Origin: Copromyces sp. CBS 386.78
Lineage: Eukaryota; Ascomycota; Sordariomycetes; Sordariales; Sordariaceae
Assembly: GCA_030685235.1 (NCBI GenBank)
Contig: MU839152.1
Location: 167,596-231,595, forward strand
Length of the DNA: 64,000 nt
Direction: 5' to 3'
This document shows, in pieces, positions 14,301-23,935 of this stretch. The notes beneath the pieces were generated by a model. That model was given only the letters and a program-made list of their open reading frames with translations, was not told where the DNA came from and made no database searches. The translations under genes were made by a program, and so were the position numbers. Every line of letters starts with the position of its first letter. The stretch's first letter is position 1.

Positions 14301-14718
14301 ACCCGAAGCCTAAAAGACAATTATAAACTACTTCGATAATACTTTATTTTTACTCAACTATATAAATAAAGAAAGTAATTAATAATTAATAGTAATAGCC
14401 TAAACAATTTTAAGAACGAAATATTTACAATCCGCCCGAGTAAGGCTTAAAAGTCCGATAATAAAACTATAGAACCGGAAACGGGCAATCTAAATTTAAA
14501 GTTAAAAAAGTATATTAATAATCCTAACCGATATATTTATTTTATATATACCCTATCAGGGGTAACCCTATTTATAACTAACTAGACTAACTTATACTTA
14601 CTATACCCTACGAATTACCAAATTTTATTCTAATTAAAATAAAGAGATAGGATAAATTTTATTTAAATTAGAACTATATTACTTTACCTATAGAAATAAA
14701 ATACTAAAGTCTTTTTAC

Positions 14719-14928
14719 TTATATAAGAATAAAACGATATAATTCTAATCAAAATAAAATTTACTTAATATTTCGGAGCCCGTTTTAATTATATAAGAAT
14801 AAAATAATATAATTTTAATCAAAATAAAATCTATTTAATATCCCAGGGCCCATTTCAATTATATAGAAGTAAATTAATAATTCTAGTTTAAATAAATTAT
14901 AAAATTTAATATTTCTATTATAATAAGA
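14719..14928. repeat. 70-bp tandem repeat (about three copies)
   Basis: The word TTATATAAGAATAAAA starts copies at 14719 and 14789, and a diverged third copy starts at 14859, giving a period of 70 bp. Each unit carries the AATAAAAT arm seen in the palindromic family at 4259 and 7784. It may therefore be a local expansion of that element. Confidence 0.55.
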
Positions 14929-16574
14929 ATAAAATCTAACTATTCCTATCGGAACGTAAACTAATTTAGAACGATAAAAAAGACTTTTATAACAATTAAT
15001 TGACTTAATACCTACTATACTTCGATTATCGATTTCTACGAATAAAACGCCGAATAAATCGAAGTAGATCGATAAGTATTAAAGTTATAGTAATATATAG
15101 GGCCGATCCCGAAAGATTTATACTTAAAGTAAATAAGGCGGCGCTATTTCTATTATTTACTATATTAATAGTATAGGCGTTTTTATACTTACTATTCTAT
15201 ATAATAGCGACCGAATATAATCTAATATAATCGGTAACGAAATTAGAACTATATTAATTTAAATACTACTAATCTTATAATAAAAGTATATTTACTATTA
15301 TATCCGATATAATACATATTAAAGCGCCTCCTCTTCCGACTATAAAACGTACAATTTACTAAAATATTTCGGGCGGTATAAAAACGGAATAAGGTAATTA
15401 AAAATCGATACTTAGAATCGTAAAAACGGATATAATATATACTATAAAAAAATCTTCGAAACGAACTAGGAATATTCCGGCCTTATTCGCAAGAGTCGGT
15501 ATACCGAACCTCTTCTTTAATTTTCTAGGCAATTCTTCTATTCGGCCAAAATAATAATTATATTTATTATAATAATATATCCGAATATATTTCTAACAGT
15601 CGATATTACCCTATAGGACTTTAAATAAGGCTTTACAGAAATATATAACGTTAGCAACCGCATATATATCGGAATATTCGCTAATAAATTTAGCCTAATA
15701 ATTTAAATTATACTATATTTATTTCCATAAATAGAAATTACTAAATAGGAAAATACTATATATTAAATCTTCGATTAAATATATATCTATAGTTCGTTTA
15801 AGTAGCTAAAATTATATTATTTTATATAAAGTATCTATTATAAATAACGAATTAAATTCATATATATACGAAAATTAGGTAAATTATATTACTAGTACGG
15901 ACGGTTTAACGAATTCGAACCCAAGCCGATTAAAATACTAATAAGGCGTAAAAAAATAGGTAATACCTTATCTACCGCTACAGATAGTACGACCGAAGCA
16001 TTACTATAAATTTATAACGTCTTTAAATTTAACCTAATTATATTATACGACTCGTATTATATTTAATATATTTATACTTATTCTTAATACTATTATAAAT
16101 ATAACGATTCGATATTATAATTTAAAGGTAACGAACTAGCGATAGAAATAATTTTAATCTAGGGGGCGGACGTATAAATAGTAAATTTAAATAGTTAAAA
16201 GCATATTAATTCGACTATAGAAATTACGTTTAACTAAGGTACGAATAAAATATTTCCTAATTTTACTAATTAAATCTTTATTATCGATATAAATAATTGT
16301 CTTTAGAATAATAATATCCGAAGTAGGAGTAAATAAGAATTTAAAACGTTCGAAATTCTATATCTCATTCTTAGGGATAGAATTAAAGATAATAGTAATA
16401 TTAGAGCGGTTAATAGAAATTTTAATAATTTAAAGCGAATTTGCTAATTATCCGAATAGATAAAAGCCGGCGTATTCCCGAATATACGCTTCAAATTCTT
16501 TAATTAATATTACCGTATATCCGAACTATAGGACGGAAAGGGGAAGAATCCGACGGAACTAAAAAAAATCGGAG

Positions 16575-17440
16575 AATTAAAAACGAAAGTTTTATTATTA
16601 ATAAATAGTATAAAATTTGTTTATAATTACGAATATAATGCGGGCAGCGAATTCCGGAGTGCGAAGGAATTTGAAAAATTAGTAATAAAATATTTACTCT
16701 AGTCCAAAGAGAATATAAATAAAATATCCCGAATATATACGTTCTTATAAAGAATTAGTCTAAGTATATTAATTAATTATTAAAAAAGATAGGAAATATT
16801 TATATATTTTATAAAAATTTTAATCGATTAATAAGGGTTTCGCACTAGGATATTTTATAATAATATCCCTTTATTCTTAACCGAAGCGATTGAAAAGTAT
16901 AATTTATAGCGTAACCTACGTAGGAAGAATAACCGATACTATTTAAAATATAATACTTTTACCAAAACCAATTGTAATAATAAAAATTATATTACTATAC
17001 CGATAAATAATACGACGAATATACTCGATTTACTAGGGGCGAAGCTTGCGGGGAATTTAATTAAAAATTAATTAAATAGGCGGATTAAAGAGAATTTAAA
17101 TAATAATATAAATAAACCGAATTTAAAATTCTAAATATTCGTTTAAAGTTATATATTCGATAATAATAGTAATATATTACTATATAATTATATTTAGTAT
17201 AGGAGAGTCAGTAAGGTCGGAATTAGTTTTAAAATATCGGATAAAAATGAAAATTTTATCGAAGGTAGAATTCGGCTAGGCTATTATAATTACCAAGTTT
17301 CAAATAAACTAAATTACAATTAATAAAAATATAATACCTATTTTTTAAAAGGTAATTATTACAGCCGACCGATATAACCCCTTAAGAAATAATTAAAGGT
17401 TAATATAAATTATAATAAGGAAAAAAAAAATAAGATATAG
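16575..17440 (+). pseudogene. RIP-degenerate frame next to the block edge, product unknown
   Basis: From about 16,575 a plus-strand frame runs for some 280 codons. Its stops are TAA/TAG at positions where glutamine would be plausible, with stop-free runs of several dozen codons. It ends just before the change to balanced sequence at about 17,540. The composition is lysine-, asparagine- and isoleucine-rich, as RIP imposes. No domain is recognisable, and it probably belongs to the outermost transposon of the block. Confidence 0.3.
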
Positions 17441-17540
17441 AAATTCCTACTTATATTATATTTAACGAGTAAATTGTTTTAAAATACAATATATAATTAT
17501 TGAAATATTTATAAGTATTTACTATAAAATAGAAATTGTC

Positions 17541-17846
17541 GAGGCCGATTTATATGTATATAAATGTAGCCGACGACGTTTTTGCGCAAAATTGTAATAG
17601 ACCTCTTCTTACAAAGTTCGAAGAAGGGAGACCCACATTTTATATGGGGCGGGTCCGCTGAAGGGAATCGACGGGGGTCAATGTGATAGAGACTAAACCC
17701 AGGCGGCTCGTCCGGGGGCGGAGAGTGAATCAACATTGTCAAATGAAAAGAGGAAAGGCGCGTTCCATTTGAATTCTTGTTCGTCCCTTCTCGTCGTATT
17801 CGTCTCGTTAATCTTATTGTCTCCCCAGGTCCGCTCTTTCCACTTC
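17541..17846. other. Un-mutated balanced slice cut off by the Copia insertion
   Basis: This stretch has ordinary base composition and many intact CpG and CpA steps, unlike the sequence on both sides. Its right end, ACTTC (17842-17846), is the target duplication of the retrotransposon. The same ACTTC resumes at 23595, so before insertion this slice ran straight into the balanced segment. No gene is recognisable. A 77-codon minus-strand frame crosses into the AT block and looks fortuitous. Confidence 0.8.
17842..17846. repeat. 5-bp target site duplication ACTTC (left copy)
   Basis: ACTTC immediately precedes the TGTCAG start of the left LTR and is repeated at 23595-23599 immediately after the right LTR. 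Five base pairs is the usual duplication length for LTR retrotransposon integrases. Confidence 0.85.
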
Positions 17847-18134
17847 TGTCAGATTATCAGGGTGTGCATAGATGGCCAGACTTCTGGTCCAGTATGTGCC
17901 TCCCTATCTAGATAACCTTATATACTGTATATATAGTATAGAGATCCCCTTATACTTATAATTCGATATTTAAGCTATTTGACGATACTACCGCATAAGG
18001 ACTAGCTTCCCAATATCCCTGGATTTTATACTTAAACCCTAGTAACTTTCGAGAAGGATAGAGATAAGGATTATTAGAATTAATTACCTTTTATTATATA
18101 CCTTTTAATTTCTACCCTACGTATTAATTTAATA
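17847..18134 (+). repeat. 5' LTR of the Copia element
   Basis: This LTR is 288 bp and aligns end to end with 23307-23594. Its first 50 or so bases are unmutated (TGTCAG, then GGTGTGCATAGATGGCCAG), whereas the right copy has A or T at the same places. Its last bases are mutated, while the right copy keeps CTGACA. A TATATATAGTATAGAG stretch in the middle is a possible TATA/initiator region. Confidence 0.92.
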
Positions 18135-19411
18135 ATTAATAGTCTAAATATTGTATCGCTATACTACGAAACTATTCAAAAGCACTTATATCTTACCTAC
18201 CTTCTATATTAATATTATTAATTAAAATAATTATAATAATTCTTCCTATTATTAATTCTTCTATTAAAACTTCCTATCCTTATTTTAATATACTTAATAA
18301 ATATAAGGATTGGGAAAACGAACTTCTTAGTCTCGCCGAAGGGTATTAATTAACTAATTACCTCCTAAGTAGAAAATTAGCTTTTATCTTCAATAAATAA
18401 TCCTTATCCTTATATCCTCTCTCCGCTACGGTAATTACCCGTATTACCTTAGTATAAGTAAATATTATAAAGCTAAAAAACGGCACCCTTCGATACGTTT
18501 ATCTAAATACCTTTAAAAGAGTAAACGATACTAATTATTCTTCTACTACTATATTTATTCTTCGCCCTACAATCTAAATAATAGTATTATCTTTTATAAT
18601 AATACCCTTAATAACGACCTCTACTAATTCGGATATTTAAGAAGGCATTTAAATACCCTATATTATTAAAACTATTAATAAATTTATTGAGGATTAGACT
18701 AGAAATTTATTAATATTTCCGATTAATTTTATTTAAATTAATAAAAATTAGCTCCTTAATGATTAAAATTTTAATAGTTTATAATATAAAATCGTTAGCA
18801 ATTTTAGATTTTATAATAGTAAAATTAAAATTTAAATATAAGAAACCGTTAGCCCTAAATTAAAGGTTAGCGCTTTCGAAGCTTTAGAATTAACTTTAAC
18901 CTAATTTATTATTTTCAAATGAATATATAATTATTACTCTATTAATATTTAAACAAATATTCGTTAGGTATATTATAATTATTTTAAAACCTTTAATAAA
19001 ATATTTAAAAAAAGTATAATAAAGTAGATTAATAGATAGGATACTTTTATAGTATTAGTTAAACGCTATAAAATCCCTAAAGCTACTTAAATTAACGTTT
19101 AATTTAAAGATTTATTTATATATTTTAATATAGTCCGCCCCCTATAAATAATTAGCGGTAATTGTTATTATTTCGTTTAAATCGAAAAAAACGTATTAAA
19201 TTTTTATATAATTTTTAAAGACTTTTAAAGGATAAAAATTTATGAAAAAACCCCTACTATATTAACGAATAAAGTTCAAAATATTAAAAGGAGAGGTTTC
19301 GGATCTAGACTAACCTTAAATAAAAATAAAATCGATAATAAGAATTCCTATTAAAATAAATTAAATTAAAATAAGAGGAAACGAATTAATTCAACCGAAT
19401 CCTCTTTTCGC

Positions 19412-19453
19412 TATAAAATTTATAAACGAAGTATTTATTTACTTAAAAAATAC
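19412..19453 (+). pseudogene. Fossil CCHC zinc knuckle of Gag
   Basis: In the element's frame the residues read Tyr-x2-Tyr-x4-Tyr-x4-Tyr, exactly the C-x2-C-x4-H-x4-C spacing of a retroviral-type nucleic-acid-binding knuckle. RIP turns both Cys (TGY) and His (CAY) codons into TAY, Tyr, so all four zinc ligands would have been lost by the same mutation type. The functional inference rests on spacing, position before the protease motif, and shared frame. Confidence 0.75.
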
Positions 19454-19794
19454 TAATATTTTTTCCCTTATTTAATAAAAATTAATTAGAAAGGAAATTA
19501 GGATATTTATAAAACCGTTAAAAAGAATTTCTAAATTAATAATTAATTCCGCTATAAAATCGAAATCCTTTGCAAATAATTAGTAAAGTAATATAGTACT
19601 CCTTTTACAGAAGAATCTAATAACGACCCTAATAGCAATGAAAATTATTAAGCGGATTAAAAAGTTAATAATATTAATAACGATAATTCTTAAAATTAAC
19701 CTATATATAAAGATATTTATTATATTACTTTTAATATTAATTAAGTAGCCTTTTAAGTAAAGGAAAGCGAAGATACAATTTACCTACTTAAAAA

Positions 19795-19850
19795 TTATAT
19801 AATTCTCAATTTTAAAAGCTCAATATACGTTTTTAATAAAATCTCCCGCT
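19795..19850 (+). pseudogene. Fossil aspartic protease active site
   Basis: The frame reads ILNFKSSIYVFN. Copia elements have a sequence close to ILDSGSSxHVFN at this place. The changes Asp to Asn, Gly to Lys and His to Tyr are what G-to-A and C-to-T transitions produce. The catalytic aspartate is lost. It lies in the same frame as the knuckle 380 bp upstream and the integrase downstream. Confidence 0.75.
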
Positions 19851-20639
19851 TTACTTTATTTCGACGAACCCTTTACAAAAAAGTTCTTTAAGCTAGTAAT
19901 TTAACTGTACCGATTTAAGGGTATAGAATAATTAATATTACTATTCAAGGGAAGAACGGTTTAAAGAAATTAAAGTTAAAGGATATAGCTTTTATATTAA
20001 ACTTTATAATTAATTTCGTATTTTTCTAATTTTTATAACGGTAAAGGTATTACTAGGATTATAAACTACTTAATAATTATTTATAATCCCTAAATTATAT
20101 GCTCTTTTATAAACTATTTATATAATTTAGTTAAATAATTTTCGAAAATCTCCCCCTTATTAAAATATAGGCTAATTTTTTTATAAAAAAGAATTAATTT
20201 AATTCCTATACCGGTTATAAATACTATAAAAAGAGTAGTTACTTTTAATATTATTACTTTAACTATTATAATCTTTAAGTATTTAATTATTTCTATAATA
20301 TTAAGAGAGTATACTTTAAAGGACTATTAACTATTTAATATAACGCGTATATTACTTTAAAAATTAAATAGTAAATTATATAATAATATAAATTACGAAA
20401 TAATAGCCTAAAGGAAAGATTAGCTATTAATTTCCTCAATTTCGAATTTAGTAAAATAAGTTATACTAACGTTATATTTATTATTTATTAGTATACTGGC
20501 TATATTTAAAATTATTACTTTAAAGATAAAATAATAGTATTTTTTATTATTATTCTAACCGATTTATTTATTATTTTCGAAAATTAATATAATATTAAAC
20601 TATAATACGTCGAATACAATAATAAAATTATTAGATTTC

Positions 20640-20900
20640 AAATTATAAAAGACTTCCTCGCTATTAAAGGAATTTAAATCGAAGCCTACGTATTTAATAC
20701 TTAAATTTAAAATAGCGGGGCTAAACGTTTAAGGGGTATAATTAAGGAGAAAGGGAAGGTAATAATTTAAAATTTAAAAATCCTAGAAAATATATAGTTA
20801 GAAATTACTTCTATAGCTATATATTTTACTAATAAATCCCTTTGCTACTTCTACGACTAGAAATCCCTATATAAGCGTTTTTATATAATTATTATCCGCT
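20640..20900 (+). pseudogene. Fossil Copia integrase, C-terminal part of the core
   Basis: The frame contains EAYV, then NSGAKRLRG, then ENI, corresponding to the Copia integrase region around the catalytic glutamate. In the family this is a Pro-x-Asn/Thr stretch followed by a Gly/Ala-rich, basic NG-x-A/S-E-R motif. Glutamine and tryptophan positions are now stops. Being upstream of reverse transcriptase, it fixes the element as Copia rather than Gypsy. Confidence 0.7.
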
Positions 20901-21879
20901 AACGTGGTTTTATAACTTTATGCAAATTAAATTTATTATATTTTAGGGTTTATAATTATAAAGTTTATACTATAATTACTACCGCCCAATTTAAAAAAGA
21001 AAGGTAAAAGAAATATAACTTAAAAATATAAATCGGTTATTTTATCGGGTATTTATCCTCCTCTATTTATTAAATTTAGAACCCTTATACCAATTAAATA
21101 ATTAATACGAGAAATATAATTTTTAATAAAAATACTACTTTTATAAGGGACGTATTAAAAGAAAGAGCTACTTTCAAAATTACTTTTAACGAATTTATAA
21201 ATCTACTTATATAAATCGATTAACTTTAAAAAACCTATAATTACCTTAATAGCCGAATAAATTTTAAAAATGCTAATATAAACGAATTCCTAGAACGACT
21301 TTTTATTTTACTAGTAAATTAGGAAGATAATAAGGAAATATAGGGAATAAAACGTTATAATATAATAAAAATATTATTTAATTATATCTTTAATTATCCC
21401 TCTCCTCCTAATATACTACTTCTATTATCTTTCTTCTCTAATCTCTTCTAAAATAACTACTTAAAAGATATTATTATAAAAGGTTTTACCTTTTAAAAAA
21501 TAATATTTAACGCCGGCTATTTATATTAGCCTACCGCCCTTTATAAAGGGGATATTATTATAAAAGCCTAATTTAACCGCCTTATTAAAAACGATAAACT
21601 TAATACTATATATCGGTATAACCTTCTACTACTATTAAAATAATATTAAAACTTTAATAATTACCTTCTTCGATAGTAATTCTTTAATATTAAATAAGAA
21701 TATTTGAAAAATTATTAAAAAATAAAGACCTAAGTCGAAGTCGATAGTAACGAGCCCAAGGCTTAAAGTAAATAAATTTTTAATTATATATAGGTATACC
21801 TATATAAATTTCTTAAAAATAATAAATTTAAGAAGGTTAAAATAAAATTCGTCGTACGAAGAAATTAATAATAAAAAAT

Positions 21880-22540
21880 AGAATAGGAAACGTATACTTC
21901 AATACTCGTTAAACGCTCTTTCTAAACTATTATAGCCATCGCTACTCGTTTTAATTTCGAACTTATATAATATAATATAATTAATACTTTTATTAATACT
22001 AACTTTAATAAAGAAATTTTTATAAAAATACCGCTAAAGTATTAGAAAGAAAGTAAAATCTTATAATTTTATAAAATATTCTATAGATTACGAAGATTAC
22101 TATTATTATAGTAATAAGAATTAACTAATACCTTTACTAACAATAATTTTAAACCTGTCCCTAAAAAACCCTATATTTTTACTAAAAACAATATTTTTAT
22201 TTTCTACTATATAAATAATATCGTCTTCGCTTATCCTAAGAAACGAGAGGTAGAAGCCAAATAGTATATAACTAACTTAAAATAATAATATTACCTCACT
22301 AGAGGAAATAAATTATAATAATTCCTTAGTATCGAAATAATTAAGAACCGAAAATAAAGGAAAATATAGCTATCCTAACAATTATATTTTAAAAAGATCT
22401 ATACCTTTATTAATAATTAATATACTATTTTCATTCTTATAACTAATTAAAAGTTAATACTTTATAAAAATAAGGCTTCAAAGAAATCTATCTATCAATA
22501 TCAAATTAAAATCGGCTCTATACTATACGCCGCAATTATT
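21880..22540 (+). pseudogene. Fossil Copia reverse transcriptase
   Basis: The catalytic box at 22,205-22,219 reads YYINN followed by IVFAY. The family motif is YVDD followed by a hydrophobic strand, and both aspartates have become asparagine (GAY to AAY). Upstream, a Leu-Arg-Arg-rich segment and then ELTNTFTNN...PVP matches the segment that precedes the active site in fungal Copia elements. The enzyme is catalytically dead. Confidence 0.85.
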
Positions 22541-23190
22541 ACTAGACTAAATATCGCCTTCGCAATAAATAAATTAATTCGTTACTATTATAACCCCGGG
22601 CCAAATTATTATAAAGCTATAAATAAAGTATTATACTACCTTTATACTACTAAAGAATTCGCTATAACTTTAGAAGGTAGTAATATATTCGAAGTAATAT
22701 TAAATACTTCTTTTATAAATAACCGCTTCGACCGTAAGAGCTTACAAAGCTTTACAATTAAATTATTTAAGGGATTTATATACTAAGAAACTACCAAGCA
22801 AGCGATAATTATAACTTTAATAATAGAAGTAGAATTACTAACTCTAAGATTCGTTACTAAGGAAGCGATCTTTACGACTAAATTAATTAAGAGATTAATA
22901 AACCTTACTAATCCAACTCCTACGATCTAATATAATAATTAACAAATAATCCGCTTTATTACTACTAAAAATAATAACCTAACTATTAAGTTACACTATA
23001 TTAATATTTATAATTATTAATTATAATAAGAGATTTAAAAAAGATCTATTAAAGTTAATTACTATAAAATAAAGAAAATACTAGTAAATAATCTAATAAA
23101 AATCTTACTAGTAAACAAATATATAGAATTTAGAAGAATATTAGGAATAAAAACTATTAAAAATATTTTAAAAGATAAGAAGGACTAAAA
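22541..23190 (+). pseudogene. Fossil RNase H domain
   Basis: It begins with NIAFAINKLI, corresponding to the RPDIAFAVN boundary motif of Copia elements. It continues through a mutated 'TKQ...EAE...' segment and a stretch matching the usual KLRHI motif and a final ILTK-like motif. Acidic catalytic residues are replaced by Asn or Lys. The frame ends shortly before the 3' LTR. Confidence 0.8.
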
Positions 23191-23306
23191 TAAAGGTTTC
23201 ATATTAGATTTGGACGTAGTAGACAATTAAGATTTAGGAATAGCTTTATATATCTAACGGTTATTTTCTCTCCAACTTTACCTTAAAATCTTCAATTGAA
23301 GGGGTA

Positions 23307-23594
23307 TATTAAATTATTAGGGTATATATAAATAGCTAGACTTCTAGTCCAATATATACCTCCCTATTTAAATAACCTTATATACTATATATATAGTATA
23401 GAGATCCCCTTATACTTATAATTCGATATTTAAGCTATTTAACGATATTACTGCATAAGGATTAGCCTCCTAGTATCCTTAGATCTTATATTTAAACCTT
23501 AGTAACTCTCGAGAAGGATAGAGACAAGGATTACTAGAATCAATCACTTTTTACTATATACCTTTTAATCTCCACCCTACGTGCCAATCTGACA
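23307..23594 (+). repeat. 3' LTR of the Copia element
   Basis: This LTR is 288 bp, co-linear with the 5' LTR, with only C/T and G/A differences seen. Its start is mutated (TATTAA for TGTCAG). Its last 40 or so bases are nearly intact and end CTGACA, followed by the duplicated ACTTC. Mutations are distributed independently in the two LTRs, so they cannot be used to date the insertion. Confidence 0.92.
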
Positions 23595-23599
23595 ACTTC
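23595..23599. repeat. 5-bp target site duplication ACTTC (right copy)
   Basis: It follows the CTGACA end of the 3' LTR directly and matches 17842-17846. Confidence 0.85.
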
Positions 23600-23699
23600 C
23601 TTTCGGTCCAGGTATATCCGTAATCCTTCGCGCAGTTGTAGCGGTCATTCACAGCACTTTCCAGCGGCCACTCAGCGGAAGGAAGGGACGAGCGAGCGG

Positions 23700-23935
23700 G
23701 CGTCCGGGACCCGTGAACCTTGAACTGGCCGGGGGGGTCCGAGGGGGTCGGGAGCCGGGCGGCGGGGAGGGTCGTGATGACTGATGGGGGTCGGGCGGGG
23801 GGGGGGGGGGGGGGGGGGGCGCGGGCCCGTTACCCTTCAACGGGCGGGGGGGGGCCGGGGGGGGGGGGTGCCGGGGGGGGGGGTGGGTGGTTTTTACTTT
23901 TGGGGGTCAACCCCCCCCCCCCCCCCCCCCCCCGT
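23700..23935. repeat. Poly-G tracts followed by a poly-C tract
   Basis: About 110 bases consist almost entirely of G, including an uninterrupted run of about 23 near 23,797-23,819, with further runs to 23,883. A run of about 24 C follows at 23,910-23,933. The G and C runs are complementary and could form a hairpin, and the G runs fit the G-quadruplex pattern. Such homopolymers are rare in ascomycete DNA. They are also what base-calling of empty cycles produces in two-colour short-read chemistry, so a false join is a real possibility. The frames through it are not genes. Confidence 0.8.

Larger units (their letters stand above)
1..17540. other. RIP-degraded AT-rich repeat block (left)
   Basis: This stretch is very AT-rich, dominated by TpA steps and poor in CpA/TpG, with abrupt change to balanced sequence near 17,540. 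That is the signature of repeat-induced point mutation, in which C becomes T on either strand of duplicated DNA. No intact protein gene survives. Apart from the repeats and decayed frames listed separately (717-1133, 3157-3560, 4259-4320, 7784-7834, 8486-9690, 11581-12360, 14719-14928, 16575-17440), I could not assign the decayed sequence to named element families. It is probably a nest of several transposons, but that is inference. Confidence 0.85.
17847..23594 (+). mobile_element. Complete RIP-inactivated Ty1/Copia LTR retrotransposon
   Basis: The element is 5,748 bp, with equal 288-bp LTRs, TG...CA ends carrying the inverted hexamers TGTCAG/CTGACA, and the flanking duplication ACTTC. The interior (18,135-23,306) is saturated with transitions. 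A single plus-strand frame still carries, in order, a CCHC knuckle, an aspartic protease motif, the integrase tail, reverse transcriptase and RNase H. Integrase before reverse transcriptase defines the Copia order. All landmarks checked lie in the same frame over more than 3 kb, so decay was by point mutation without indels. A GAAGGGG run just before the right LTR is a likely polypurine tract. The element cannot be active. Confidence 0.93.
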
